From the NCBI GenBank assembly GCA_947494305.1, contig CANLUL010000001.1:1674001-1738000 (forward strand): 64,000 nucleotides of DNA. Reading direction: 5' to 3'. Origin of the DNA: an uncultured Sphingomonadaceae bacterium. Its GTDB lineage: Bacteria > Pseudomonadota > Alphaproteobacteria > Sphingomonadales > Sphingomonadaceae. This document shows, piece by piece, positions 45,373 through 54,194 of the stretch (within the stretch, counting starts at the first letter, position 1; each line of letters begins with the position of its first letter). The position numbers and the translations under genes are program-made. The notes beneath the pieces are model-generated. The model saw only the letters and a list, made by a program, of their open reading frames with translations, was not told the origin of the DNA and did not search any database.

Positions 45373-45654
45373 ATGATACGTTCTGAACTGCTAGAAAAGC
45401 TTGCGCTTGAAAATCCAGACCTCAAGCCTGAAGAGATCGAAAAAATTGTTGATCTGTTTTTTAATCAGATCACGCAGAAACTTGCTGAAGGTGGCCGTGT
45501 AGAATTGCGCGGTTTCGGAGCTTTTTCTACACGCCAGCGTAAACCACGAACGGGTCGCAATCCGCGTACCGGGGAATCGGTTGAAGTTCCGGCTAAACGT
45601 GTTCCCTATTTCAAACCCGGAAAAGAAATCCGCGAACGCCTGAACGAGGGCTAA
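45373..45654 (+). CDS. ihfB: integration host factor subunit beta
   Basis: A 93-residue HU/IHF-fold DNA-bending protein. [27 protein letters not shown] is the helical dimer part, and [27 protein letters not shown] contains the beta-arm with the intercalating proline in GRNPRTG. Position behind rpsA is conserved in proteobacteria and separates it from HU and IhfA. ATG 45373 follows AAAGG. Confidence 0.95.
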   Translation: MIRSELLEKLALENPDLKPEEIEKIVDLFFNQITQKLAEGGRVELRGFGAFSTRQRKPRTGRNPRTGESVEVPAKRVPYFKPGKEIRERLNEG

Positions 45655-45750
45655 TTTAAAAAAAATCTGAATTTTGTTGATGTCTGCACTTGACCGCAGC
45701 CTCTCAATGATGCTTGTCGCAGGGCTCCAACAACAGTTGGATCTACCGGT

Positions 45751-45837
45751 GCGGACGTGGCGAAATGGTAGACGCAGCAGACTTAAAATCTGCTATCCGA
45801 AATGGGTGTGCGGGTTCGAGTCCCGCCGTCCGCACCA
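45751..45837 (+). tRNA. tRNA-Leu (TAA)
   Basis: An 87-base class II tRNA from GCGGACG to CACCA. Acceptor GCGGACG/CGTCCGC, anticodon stem GCAGA/TCTGC with loop CTTAAAA (anticodon TAA), a long variable arm as expected for leucine, and T-arm GCGGG-TTCGAGT-CCCGC. CCA is encoded. Confidence 0.97.
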
Positions 45838-45919
45838 GTTTTCAGGAAGAGAACTTCCTCCAGGGCGACAAGCCACCTGAACCAATGCCGAGAGCCGTGC
45901 TCTTCAAATCGCTCCATTT

Positions 45920-47104
45920 TCAAAGCATCGCCATATCAACAGGCTGCTCCAGTAATATTCTACCGGACAATTCAAAAACGGCAGGCGATGTTGCGATGTG
46001 CTGTGTAGCAACGTGGGCATCACGAAAACGGCGTTGTAGACTGTTGTTCCTATAAACAGCAGCTCCGCCGCCAAGCGTATAAGCCATCTTACAAATCTCG
46101 GCCGCTGTTTCAGTGGCATGTGCGCATGCCAATCGTAGATTACCTCGCGATGATGCCGTTAGTCCGCCATCCCCTTTTGCTTCAGACCAGCTGTCGGCAA
46201 TTGCGTTTTCCAGATAATGAAAGGCGCCATTAAGCAATGCTGTCGCCTTCGCCATTTCAACCTGTACCGTTGCGCGTTGTGCCATCGACCGTCCGCCGCC
46301 AGGCGTTTTCTTTGTAGTCGCAATCTGCCTGATTTCTTCGAGCGCTGCTTGCGCATTGCCCAGCGCCACCGAACACACGCCCAATGCCAAGAGCCCAAAG
46401 AGAGGAAATTTGTAGAGCGCACCCTGCTCTCTTGGATGGTCTGCAATGAAAGAGACACTGCGCTGCTTTGGGACCTTGATGTTCTTGACTTGAAAATCGC
46501 CAGATCCGGTTCCTTGCATTCCCGATACATGCCAGGTGTCGACGAATTCAACCTCTTCGACCGGAAAATAGAACATTCGATGATAGGGCGCGCCATTCTC
46601 AAATTTCTGTATTTCTCCGTCTTTTAAAATCATGGCGCCACCACCAAGCCAACTGCAGTTGGGAGATCCGGACCCCCACTGCCAACGGCCAGACAGAAGA
46701 TAATGATCTCCCCTGTCCTCCGCCTTACCCATTGGTGCAAAAACACCACCGGTAATCACATCTTCAGGGTCAAATATTTCCTTTGCATGTTCCTCATCCA
46801 GATATGCTGCCGCCAGAGACGACGTTACAGCAATCATCGCACACCATCCTGCGCTAGCGTCAGCCTCTGACAGCGTCGAAATTATTTTCAGAAACTCGAT
46901 TGGCTCCAATTCCAAACCACCAAGTGCTGATGGCTTGGACAGATTATATGCTCCGGCCTGTGCCAGTTTGTGGGCAATATCGACGGGCAGATGTCGGGTG
47001 TCTTCAATCTCAGCTGCCCTTTGTGCGATCTCTGGCAAAATAGCCAAGATTTTTTCGCCTGTCTCACCGCCTATGCCTGCAATATCGTATCGCAATCCGG
47101 ACAT
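45920..47104 (-). CDS. flavin-dependent monooxygenase, acyl-CoA dehydrogenase fold
   Basis: A 394-residue protein of the acyl-CoA dehydrogenase superfamily in the two-component hydroxylase branch (HsaA/DszC/pigment-production-hydroxylase type): it keeps WQWGSGSPNCSW and VSGMQGTGSGDFQVKNIKVP but lacks the dehydrogenase catalytic glutamate context, and ends with NNSLQRRFRDAHVATQHIA. Such enzymes use reduced FMN/FAD from a partner reductase to hydroxylate aromatic or sulfur compounds; no reductase is adjacent. ATG 47104 follows AAAGGAG, excluding the longer frame to 47161. Divergent from the binding-protein pair. Confidence 0.82.
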   Translation of the reverse strand: MSGLRYDIAGIGGETGEKILAILPEIAQRAAEIEDTRHLPVDIAHKLAQAGAYNLSKPSALGGLELEPIEFLKIISTLSEADASAGWCAMIAVTSSLAAAYLDEEHAKEIFDPEDVITGGVFAPMGKAEDRGDHYLLSGRWQWGSGSPNCSWLGGGAMILKDGEIQKFENGAPYHRMFYFPVEEVEFVDTWHVSGMQGTGSGDFQVKNIKVPKQRSVSFIADHPREQGALYKFPLFGLLALGVCSVALGNAQAALEEIRQIATTKKTPGGGRSMAQRATVQVEMAKATALLNGAFHYLENAIADSWSEAKGDGGLTASSRGNLRLACAHATETAAEICKMAYTLGGGAAVYRNNSLQRRFRDAHVATQHIATSPAVFELSGRILLEQPVDMAML

Positions 47105-47175
47105 ATGTTTCTCCTTTTTATGTAGCATAAGACTTCCTCTTGGTCGTTCCAGCAAAAACATCTATTGATCCGACA

Positions 47176-48717
47176 ATGCGATTCACTGCTCTCCTCGCGC
47201 TATTGGTTATTCTGACAAGTTGTGCGGATGGGGTGAGTACCGACTTGGCACCAAAGCCAGATCAGATTGTGCGTTTGTCGGATTCAGAAATCAAAGGATT
47301 AGACCCACAGAAAATTTCCGACCTGTCTTCTCTGCGGGTCGCAGCCGACCAATTCGAAGGACTAACACGTCACAATGCTAAGGGAGAGATAGAACCGGGA
47401 TTAGCCAAAGAATGGGCGGTTTCCTCCGACGGACTACAGTGGACATTTGTCCTTCGAAAAAATCTGCAATTCTCAGATGGCACTCCGATTTCTGCGCAAC
47501 TTTTCCCCAATCTTTTCGATCGCTTGCGAAATGCAGAAACGGCATCTCCAACACAGGCCCTGTTTGAGAATATTGGGTCTATAAAAGCGCATAACGAGCA
47601 AGTCATTGTCTCACTTAATAGTCCAACACCGCAATTGCCGGACTTGTTGGCACATCCCGCGTTGGCTGCGATTCCAATGCATCGCATAACGCAAGCTGGC
47701 GATGATTGGGTCGATGATCGACCAATGGTAACCAGCGGTGCCTATCAGTTGGAGCGCTGGTTTTTGAATGACCATGCAAAGCTGACACACAATCCCAACT
47801 GGCACGATGGCGCGAGGCTTACCAAGAATATTATCTGGAAACCGATGGATGACAGCCTTTCTGGCATGCGCCTTTTCCTTGCTGGTGATGCTGATGTTAC
47901 GGCCGACTACCCTCCCAGCCGGCATAAATGGTTGAAGAAGAATCATGCTGAAAAAATCCAAAACGTACCTTATTTGGGCAGTTACTATTTTGCTTTTAAC
48001 ACACGCGAGCCTCCTTTTGATGACGCTCGGGTTCGGCGCGCTTTGTCCATGGCAGTTGAAAGAGAATGGATCGCAGACAAAGTGATTGGGGTTGGCAACG
48101 TCCCCGCATGGGGATTGCTGCCGCCCGGTCTAGTCTCCGATATCAGCTACCAGCCGGAATGGTCAAAATGGCCACGTGATCGACGTCTAAAAACGGCACG
48201 GGCGCTTTTGGCGGATGCGGGTTACAGCAAAGCCAATCCTTTGCGTTTTGAGATCCGATTTAACAGTTCTGCTGAGCATCGCAGGGTCTCCGTTGCGATG
48301 GCGGCGATGTGGAGGGCGTTGGGAGTCGAGGCAAGCCTCTTTAACAGCGAAGCGGCGCTTCATTTCGCAGCTCTTCGTCAGCATGATTTCGTTCTGGCGC
48401 GATCTGGATGGATTGCCGATTTGCCGACACCGGAAAATTTCCTATTGGTTCACCAACAAGCAAATGGAGCGGGAAATTACTCGGGATATAATAATCTAGA
48501 GTATAATGCCATTTTGGCCCGCGCGATAGCGGAACCGAATTTTGAAAAGCGCAAACAGCTTATGAGTAAAGCAGAAAAAATACTGATCGACGATATGCCG
48601 ATCCTGCCACTCTATTTTTATGTAACCCGTGCTTTGGTCTCCGAACGGATTGCTGGCTGGGAAAATAATATTTCCAATGTGCACCCAAGCCGAACTCTGC
48701 GTATAAAGACAAAATGA
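47176..48717 (+). CDS. peptide-type ABC substrate-binding lipoprotein 1 (SBP_bac_5)
   Basis: A 513-residue family-5 solute-binding protein (oligopeptide/dipeptide/nickel type). The signal peptide ends in lipobox LTSC with Ala at +2. The body has KEWAVSSDGLQWTFVLRKNLQFSDGTPI, GAYQLERW and RRALSMAVEREWIAD, all family landmarks. ATG 47176 gives a compact lipoprotein signal; the extension to 47140 starts from TTG. Its stop overlaps the next gene by ATGA. No permease or ATPase gene is adjacent. Confidence 0.85.
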   Translation: MRFTALLALLVILTSCADGVSTDLAPKPDQIVRLSDSEIKGLDPQKISDLSSLRVAADQFEGLTRHNAKGEIEPGLAKEWAVSSDGLQWTFVLRKNLQFSDGTPISAQLFPNLFDRLRNAETASPTQALFENIGSIKAHNEQVIVSLNSPTPQLPDLLAHPALAAIPMHRITQAGDDWVDDRPMVTSGAYQLERWFLNDHAKLTHNPNWHDGARLTKNIIWKPMDDSLSGMRLFLAGDADVTADYPPSRHKWLKKNHAEKIQNVPYLGSYYFAFNTREPPFDDARVRRALSMAVEREWIADKVIGVGNVPAWGLLPPGLVSDISYQPEWSKWPRDRRLKTARALLADAGYSKANPLRFEIRFNSSAEHRRVSVAMAAMWRALGVEASLFNSEAALHFAALRQHDFVLARSGWIADLPTPENFLLVHQQANGAGNYSGYNNLEYNAILARAIAEPNFEKRKQLMSKAEKILIDDMPILPLYFYVTRALVSERIAGWENNISNVHPSRTLRIKTK

Positions 48718-50198
48718 AGTTACCGATACTCTTGCCAATTCGAAAGTTCGCTCTTGCACTTTGCGTTTCAGCGGGGCTGACTGCATGTAGCTTTTCCGGC
48801 GATGAAGACCATATTCGCACCGTCGTTATCGATGATGACGAAGTCCGCATAAACCCGGTTGGGACAAGGTTAAACCACAGTTCTTCAACAATGCGCATGG
48901 CTATAGCGCGAGGTTTGGTTGGATTTGATGAATCTGGACGGGTGGTCCCTGCTCTTGCAGCCCGCTGGATCATTACGGATGATGGGCTAAGTTATATTTT
49001 TCGTTTGGGAGAAGCCAGGTGGGACGATGGCCGACAAGTTACATCAGAACGCATAGCGAGGCTTTTGACCGAACGTTTTGCGGAGCTAAAAAACAGCCGT
49101 CTGCGGAATGATCTGCAAGTCATTGATGAAGTGATTTCAATGACTGGTCGGGTAATTGAGATAAGACTGAATGCTCCTAGTCCCAATTTTCTTCAACTGT
49201 TGGCGCAACCAGAATTTGGCCTCTTCCGTGCCGGTCATGGTGCTGGGCCAATGCGATTGATAGATGAAGAAAGAGGGATGAAGCTGGGGGTGTTTGAAGA
49301 ACCATCCGGAGGAGATGATGAAGCAGAAGAAGATAATCGCTGGGTTTTGTTGAATCGAGAATCAGCCGCACAAGCAATTGCTCGATTTGACGCAGGGTTT
49401 GTCGACGTTATTTTGAACGGTCGTTTCTATCACCTGCCACTTATCGATCAATCGAGTATCGATTCCAACAACTTGCAGTTGGATCCAATTGCCGGTCTCT
49501 TCGGACTACGCTTCGTTTCTGCGGATGGTTTTTGGACGGTTCCCGAAAACCGTGAAATCCTCTCTATGGCGATAGACAGGCCAGCTCTACTGACATCTTT
49601 CCCCAGCGTAACGGCATGGAAGATTCGGCAGAAAATCGTGCCAGAAGCCCTCGATGTAGAGGGGATTAATGCCCGGCCAGATTGGTCGAGCATGACGATT
49701 GAAGGTCGCCGAGAATTCGCACGCAATCATGTTCAAAGCTGGAAGGCGACGGAAGGTGACATTAAGCCCTTAATCATTGGCCTGCCCGACGCTCCTGGCG
49801 CTGACATATTGTTTCTCCGCGTGCAGTCCGATCTAAAACGCGTGGGATTGGATGCGCAACGTGTTGGAATGAATGATGAAGCAGATGTGAAACTGATTGA
49901 TGAGGTCGCCCCTTATGACAGCGCGCGTTGGTTTCTCTCTCGTCTAACCTGCGAACAAACAGCAATTTGCCTCAACGATGCCGATACCAAACTGGCGGAT
50001 GCAGACGCTGCGACCAATCTGGATATCAAGGCTCAATTGTATGCCGAGGTTGAGCAGCAATTGGTGGATCACTACAACTATATCCCGCTGGGTGTTCCTG
50101 TTCGATGGTCTTTGGCCAGGCCTGGACAACGGGGCTTCTCCGTCAATCCACGCGGCTGGCACCCATTGAATCCATTGGTAGGCATTCCCATATCGTAA
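48714..50198 (+). CDS. peptide-type ABC substrate-binding lipoprotein 2 (SBP_bac_5)
   Basis: A 494-residue diverged paralogue of the preceding protein. Lipobox LTAC ends the signal peptide (Ser at +2). Family features persist but are weakened: LAARWIITDDGLSYIFRLGEARWDDGRQV, REILSMAIDRPALL and a final NYIPLGVPVRWSLARPG. A charged insertion EEPSGGDDEAEEDNR near residue 190 is unusual. ATG 48714 overlaps the previous stop, so equal expression with paralogue 1 is likely; they may serve one distant transporter or have another role. Confidence 0.78.
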   Translation: MKLPILLPIRKFALALCVSAGLTACSFSGDEDHIRTVVIDDDEVRINPVGTRLNHSSSTMRMAIARGLVGFDESGRVVPALAARWIITDDGLSYIFRLGEARWDDGRQVTSERIARLLTERFAELKNSRLRNDLQVIDEVISMTGRVIEIRLNAPSPNFLQLLAQPEFGLFRAGHGAGPMRLIDEERGMKLGVFEEPSGGDDEAEEDNRWVLLNRESAAQAIARFDAGFVDVILNGRFYHLPLIDQSSIDSNNLQLDPIAGLFGLRFVSADGFWTVPENREILSMAIDRPALLTSFPSVTAWKIRQKIVPEALDVEGINARPDWSSMTIEGRREFARNHVQSWKATEGDIKPLIIGLPDAPGADILFLRVQSDLKRVGLDAQRVGMNDEADVKLIDEVAPYDSARWFLSRLTCEQTAICLNDADTKLADADAATNLDIKAQLYAEVEQQLVDHYNYIPLGVPVRWSLARPGQRGFSVNPRGWHPLNPLVGIPIS

Positions 50199-50233
50199 CT
50201 GTGTTGGTAGCGTAAAACAGGGAGGACCATGGT

Positions 50234-50656
50234 TTGGCCGTTTCCGAAGAGCAGTTAAAACGTTTGGCTGAGCAATTGCCGGATGTCAGCCGAGATCCAC
50301 AATCGGTTCGAAATCGTGTGGAAGCGATGGAAAAAGTGCTGGAGCGCGCTTTTGTTATTCCGGGCATCAATCGGCCGATCGGTTTGGATTCTCTAGTCGG
50401 ACTAATTCCAGTAGTCGGCGATATAGTCACTGCGATCATGGGTGCCTATATTGTCTGGGAAGCCCGCAATCTAGGCATGTCCAAATGGCAGTTGTCTCGT
50501 ATGGCAGCCAATGTCGGTATTGATACCGCGCTCGGCGCGATCCCTTTGGCCGGCGATGTCTTTGATTTTCTATGGCGCTCGAACAGCCGGAACTTGAAGA
50601 TCGTACGCAAGCATTTGGACAAACATCATCCTGGCACACGGACGTTGGAGGGCTAA
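50234..50656 (+). CDS. DUF4112 membrane protein
   Basis: A 140-residue protein with the DUF4112 pattern: DSLVGLIPVVGDIVTAIMGAYIVWEA (one hydrophobic hairpin) and GIDTALGAIPLAGDVFDFLWRSN, two related P-x-x-GD turns, then a basic tail. It starts with TTG 50234, supported by GGGAGG at eight bases; the ATG at 50229 is out of frame and short. Function unknown. Its last four bases overlap the convergent RNase T2 gene. Confidence 0.82.
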   Translation: MAVSEEQLKRLAEQLPDVSRDPQSVRNRVEAMEKVLERAFVIPGINRPIGLDSLVGLIPVVGDIVTAIMGAYIVWEARNLGMSKWQLSRMAANVGIDTALGAIPLAGDVFDFLWRSNSRNLKIVRKHLDKHHPGTRTLEG

Positions 50657-51354
50657 CCCCCGCGCCAAATCTTGATCTGACTTTCTGGTCGCGCCATTCG
50701 CATATTGGATGGGCAACGCGTGGGTCGAAAATTCTTCGCCAAGCATAACCGCACTTCCTGCAGCCACCCACGCTGATTGATCTTCAGCCGGATATGACTT
50801 GGCTCCAATCCATCGTTCACCGCAGCAAAGGCATTGCGCAATTGTCCTGCCGTCAATGGCTTTCGAGATAGCCTGTCCATATTGGGATACTGCACTGCAT
50901 CGAACATGATCCGTGAGACCCGGAAATAAGTTTCAGGGCGCTTGGCCATACAGGTGCCATGCTTCGCCCATTCCCGCGCCATCAGCCGTGTCGATGGCAT
51001 CGCACAAAAATTGCGTTTTGTAATGTCAGGCGATAGCGCTTTAGTAGCGCGGCACCATTGCGGATAGGCACCACGCGCATCCGGCCACAATCCATGGAGA
51101 ATGAAAGCAAAGCTACCATCATCACCGCTGCACTGGGTTTTGTGGCGCGGTTGATCTTTGCGCGTGCGGCAGAATTCTGGCGACCAGCTTAGGGCCAGCG
51201 TATAACCGGCTATAGGTTTTATGCGGCGCGGCTCATCCGCTGGTTTGCGTTCGGCAGGAGCCGATTTAAGGAGCGAGGGCGCGCGGCATTGGTATGCCTG
51301 CGCATTGGCCGATGACGAAAGGATCAACGCCAGAGCAAAAACCGACAATCTCAT
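50653..51354 (-). CDS. secreted ribonuclease T2 family protein
   Basis: A 233-residue periplasmic endoribonuclease. Signal peptide of about 19 residues ending ANA-Q. Both active-site segments are intact: CAS I ILHGLWP (His87) and CAS II EWAKHGTC (Glu128, Lys131, His132). The cleavage gives 2',3'-cyclic phosphates with little base preference. ATG overlaps the stop of the membrane protein gene by ATGA, placing it third in a nadC transcript, which is an odd setting for a scavenging nuclease; nucleotide/NAD salvage is a possible link. Confidence 0.9.
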   Translation of the reverse strand: MRLSVFALALILSSSANAQAYQCRAPSLLKSAPAERKPADEPRRIKPIAGYTLALSWSPEFCRTRKDQPRHKTQCSGDDGSFAFILHGLWPDARGAYPQWCRATKALSPDITKRNFCAMPSTRLMAREWAKHGTCMAKRPETYFRVSRIMFDAVQYPNMDRLSRKPLTAGQLRNAFAAVNDGLEPSHIRLKINQRGWLQEVRLCLAKNFRPTRCPSNMRMARPESQIKIWRGG

Positions 51355-51806
51355 TGGAATATATCCGACAAGTCTACACCATCTCCTTCGGCAATCAATC
51401 CTTTAGATCGAAACCAGAATCGCGCTTCCGGAGTGAACAAGCAGATAATAGATCCTAATGCCAGAGATTGGGCGACTGCGAAAAAGATCAACTCACTCGT
51501 GGTGTAATCAAATATGTAGATAGCAAGTCCGGCCATACCCAATATCCAAAGGATTATATATATCCATCTAGCAATATTGCTCGCACGATGTGCGGTGTAA
51601 AACCATAGTAAGATCTGGATGCCATAACTAACGATCATCACTCCCAACATTGCGAAGATGAACATCAGACCCAAATCATCACCAAATTCCTCGTCGCTAA
51701 AAAGCAGTTCACGGTGCACAAACATATCAATGAAAGACACTGCAAAAGATCCAAAGAACAAGCGTTCGAACCAAATGATCGATCCCGGGCGCTGCTTAGA
51801 ATTCAT
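51351..51806 (-). CDS. four-helix membrane protein of unknown function
   Basis: A 151-residue inner-membrane protein with about four hydrophobic helices (15-30, 45-70, 80-100, 105-125) and a polar C-terminus ARFWFRSKGLIAEGDGVDLSDIF. I recognise no family. It begins three bases after the nadC stop and overlaps the RNase T2 start, so it is in the middle of a three-gene transcript. Confidence 0.6.
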   Translation of the reverse strand: MNSKQRPGSIIWFERLFFGSFAVSFIDMFVHRELLFSDEEFGDDLGLMFIFAMLGVMIVSYGIQILLWFYTAHRASNIARWIYIILWILGMAGLAIYIFDYTTSELIFFAVAQSLALGSIICLFTPEARFWFRSKGLIAEGDGVDLSDIFQ

Positions 51807-51809
51807 GCG

Positions 51810-52673
51810 TTAGACTTGCTCAAAATCCAGCCCAATGTCAGCAGCTGGGGCCGATTGGGTCAACCGTCCCACCGAAACATAGTCGACACCTGTTTCCGCC
51901 TTGTCGCGGATGGTATCCAGATTGATCCCGCCGCTGGCCTCTGTCGCTGCCCGATCGCCGATCAGGGTCACTGCTCCGCGCAATGTCGCTGGTTCCATGT
52001 TGTCGAGCAGCAAGTGCGTTGCGCCAGCCGCCAGCGCCGGTTCGATCTGATCAACCCGGTCTACTTCGACAATGATCGTTTCTATTTTGGCTTCAACGGC
52101 CAGCTTAACCGCCTTGGCAATATCACCCGCGACCGCGACATGATTGTCCTTGATCATCGCCGCATCCCACAGGCCCATACGATGGTTCTGCGCCCCGCCC
52201 ATTCGCGTCGCATATTTCTCTAGCACGCGCAGGCCGGGAATGGTCTTGCGCGTATCAAGCAAGGTGCAACCGGTGCCCGCGATCCGCTGCACATATTCGG
52301 CGGTCATGGTGGCAATGCCAGTAAGATGCTGCACCGTATTCAGCGCGCTGCGTTCAGCGGTCAGCATCGCGCGACCCCTGCCCTTCAGGCGCATGATATC
52401 GGTGCCAGCCTCCACCGCCTCGCCCTCTTGCACGAGAGTTTCAATTTCCACATCGGGATCAAGATGCCGGAAAAAGGCTTCCGCAATAGGCAGTCCAGCG
52501 ATCACCGCCGCATCACGGCTATCCATCACGCCGGAAAAAATCGCATCAGCAGGGATAACGGCCTCGGATGTCACATCGCGGCCCGTCGGACCCAGGTCTT
52601 CCTCAAGCGTGGATTGAACGAAGGCGGAGAGATCGAAGCGGTTCAACACAAAATTTGTATCTCTTTCAGTCAT
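51810..52673 (-). CDS. nadC: nicotinate-nucleotide pyrophosphorylase (carboxylating)
   Basis: A 287-residue quinolinate phosphoribosyltransferase making nicotinate mononucleotide from quinolinate and PRPP. Landmarks: AERSALNTVQHLTGIAT, LLDTRKTIPGLRVLEKYA (the substrate-binding motif), GGAQNHRMGL and VEVDRVDQIEPAL, and the C-terminal EASGGINLDTI. It shares a transcript with a membrane protein and RNase T2, and is separated from nadA by an unrelated gene on the other strand. nadB is not in the window. Confidence 0.95.
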   Translation of the reverse strand: MTERDTNFVLNRFDLSAFVQSTLEEDLGPTGRDVTSEAVIPADAIFSGVMDSRDAAVIAGLPIAEAFFRHLDPDVEIETLVQEGEAVEAGTDIMRLKGRGRAMLTAERSALNTVQHLTGIATMTAEYVQRIAGTGCTLLDTRKTIPGLRVLEKYATRMGGAQNHRMGLWDAAMIKDNHVAVAGDIAKAVKLAVEAKIETIIVEVDRVDQIEPALAAGATHLLLDNMEPATLRGAVTLIGDRAATEASGGINLDTIRDKAETGVDYVSVGRLTQSAPAADIGLDFEQV

Positions 52674-52830
52674 TCCTTCTCATTCCTTATCGAAATCAAA
52701 TCTTCAAGCATTTCTTCAACCTCGCCCGAGCACATCAATTTGAAGCTGGAATTAGTGTGGCAATTGAAGTGATCTTAACTAAGTAGATTGCGCAAGGGTT
52801 TTCAACAGATCAATAAAAAGGCAAAGCACA

Positions 52831-54192
52831 ATGGATGTAACCGCTCGGAATTCTGACACATTAGTTTACCTTGGTACAGTAGATGACAAAGTCTTAGACT
52901 ATCCTTGGCCAAACATCGAAATTGGGCGTAACTTTTTAATAGATACTATATTAGATCATGTGCTTTTCGGAGCCCCCATGCTAATCAATGATGGTTATCT
53001 CATCAACCATCCCCTTGCTCGTGACGACCTTTTAAAAGGGAAAAACAGCCTTATACTCTCATTGATACGTCAAGGTTTTATCAAAGTGCTTACAAGGGTT
53101 GCGGACCTCGACAAACTGCATCTTATGCCACTTGAAATGGCTAGTCAGAGTAACCAGACGTTTGAAGACCGGATATCTAGGAGTGATTGGGAAAGGCTTC
53201 AATTCACTCTTCAAAGCTTAGGGGAGTCACTTTCACCCCATTTCAATAGCTATCGCTGGCCACCAGTTGATATGGGCGATGGTTTTCGGGTCCTGCTCGA
53301 AAATGCCATCCAGGGAATAGATGAAAAAGGTTTCGAATCTCTAGGTATGCAAACCCCGCATTCGGAAAAAGTAGTCTCCGTTATAAACAAAATTGCCAAT
53401 CGGCTGGCCAAAGACACAACTGGAGCTCGAAATCTCTTTGAAATCACTGCGATTGAAGAATCCAAAGCACTGTCACTTGGCGAAGACAAAAAGTTTGTCC
53501 ATGAGATGATGGGCTTAGCAAACGAGATCTATCATTTTAACTTCGGAATTCAGCTTGATAATCAACTCCATAGAGACGGTATGGCGGTGGTGGCAGAAAC
53601 CCGGCTGTCACGTGCATTCGACGATTTACTCGCAGTTGAAGAAAGAGTGATCGAACTGGAAGGCAGCCTACCTTTAATCGGACGCCCGGAATTTGTAACA
53701 TCACTAGATCCAGCAACATTGACGGCAATTGTGGACCGGAATACCGAAGTCGGTGAAGCAAAATTCCGCTATCAGGATTTCATGCGGAGATTCGCCAGTG
53801 GTGAATACACGCTTGAAGAGGCAACGGATTTTGCGGCACAATATGAAAGGGCTCTGATTCACCATTTTTCCAGCAACGCTATTCCTTCCGGTCTCAAAAG
53901 AGTTGTGAACGTAGGCATGACGCTAAGTGCAGCTCTCGTAGGAGCTAGTTTTCCCACTAGTGCGGCGAGCTCTGTTGCAGCGAATGTTGGATTGGGAACC
54001 TTATCGTCGCAGATCGGGGAACCCAGGCTAATGAGGTTAGCCAAACGATTTTACAGCAGGACGATGTCCAGAGATTTTGAACAGTCTCGAACACACCTAA
54101 AACCGCACGTTTCTCGAGCAATACTAAGCTCACTAAGGTTTCACCCTGATGTTACCGGCCCGATTGCAAGAAAAGCAAAGCGCTTTGACTAA
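52831..54192 (+). CDS. unrecognised 453-residue protein between nadC and nadA
   Basis: I do not recognise any domain. The protein is mostly predicted helical; residues about 1-150 are mixed (LVYLGTVDDKVLDYPWPNIEIG, FGAPMLINDGYLINHPLARDDLL), 200-345 helical with EESKALSLGEDKK and YERALIHHF. Residues 359-392 are a Gly/Ala/Ser-rich hydrophobic stretch, followed by a strongly basic C-terminus ending ARKAKRF. That could be a membrane hairpin, but this is only a guess. Codons are visibly more AT-rich than in nadA and nadC. Start ATG has AAGG nine bases upstream. Its stop lies two bases from the nadA stop, and it reads against both nad genes, suggesting a recent cargo-like insertion without transposon remains. 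Confidence 0.7.
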   Translation: MDVTARNSDTLVYLGTVDDKVLDYPWPNIEIGRNFLIDTILDHVLFGAPMLINDGYLINHPLARDDLLKGKNSLILSLIRQGFIKVLTRVADLDKLHLMPLEMASQSNQTFEDRISRSDWERLQFTLQSLGESLSPHFNSYRWPPVDMGDGFRVLLENAIQGIDEKGFESLGMQTPHSEKVVSVINKIANRLAKDTTGARNLFEITAIEESKALSLGEDKKFVHEMMGLANEIYHFNFGIQLDNQLHRDGMAVVAETRLSRAFDDLLAVEERVIELEGSLPLIGRPEFVTSLDPATLTAIVDRNTEVGEAKFRYQDFMRRFASGEYTLEEATDFAAQYERALIHHFSSNAIPSGLKRVVNVGMTLSAALVGASFPTSAASSVAANVGLGTLSSQIGEPRLMRLAKRFYSRTMSRDFEQSRTHLKPHVSRAILSSLRFHPDVTGPIARKAKRFD

Positions 54193-54194
54193 TT

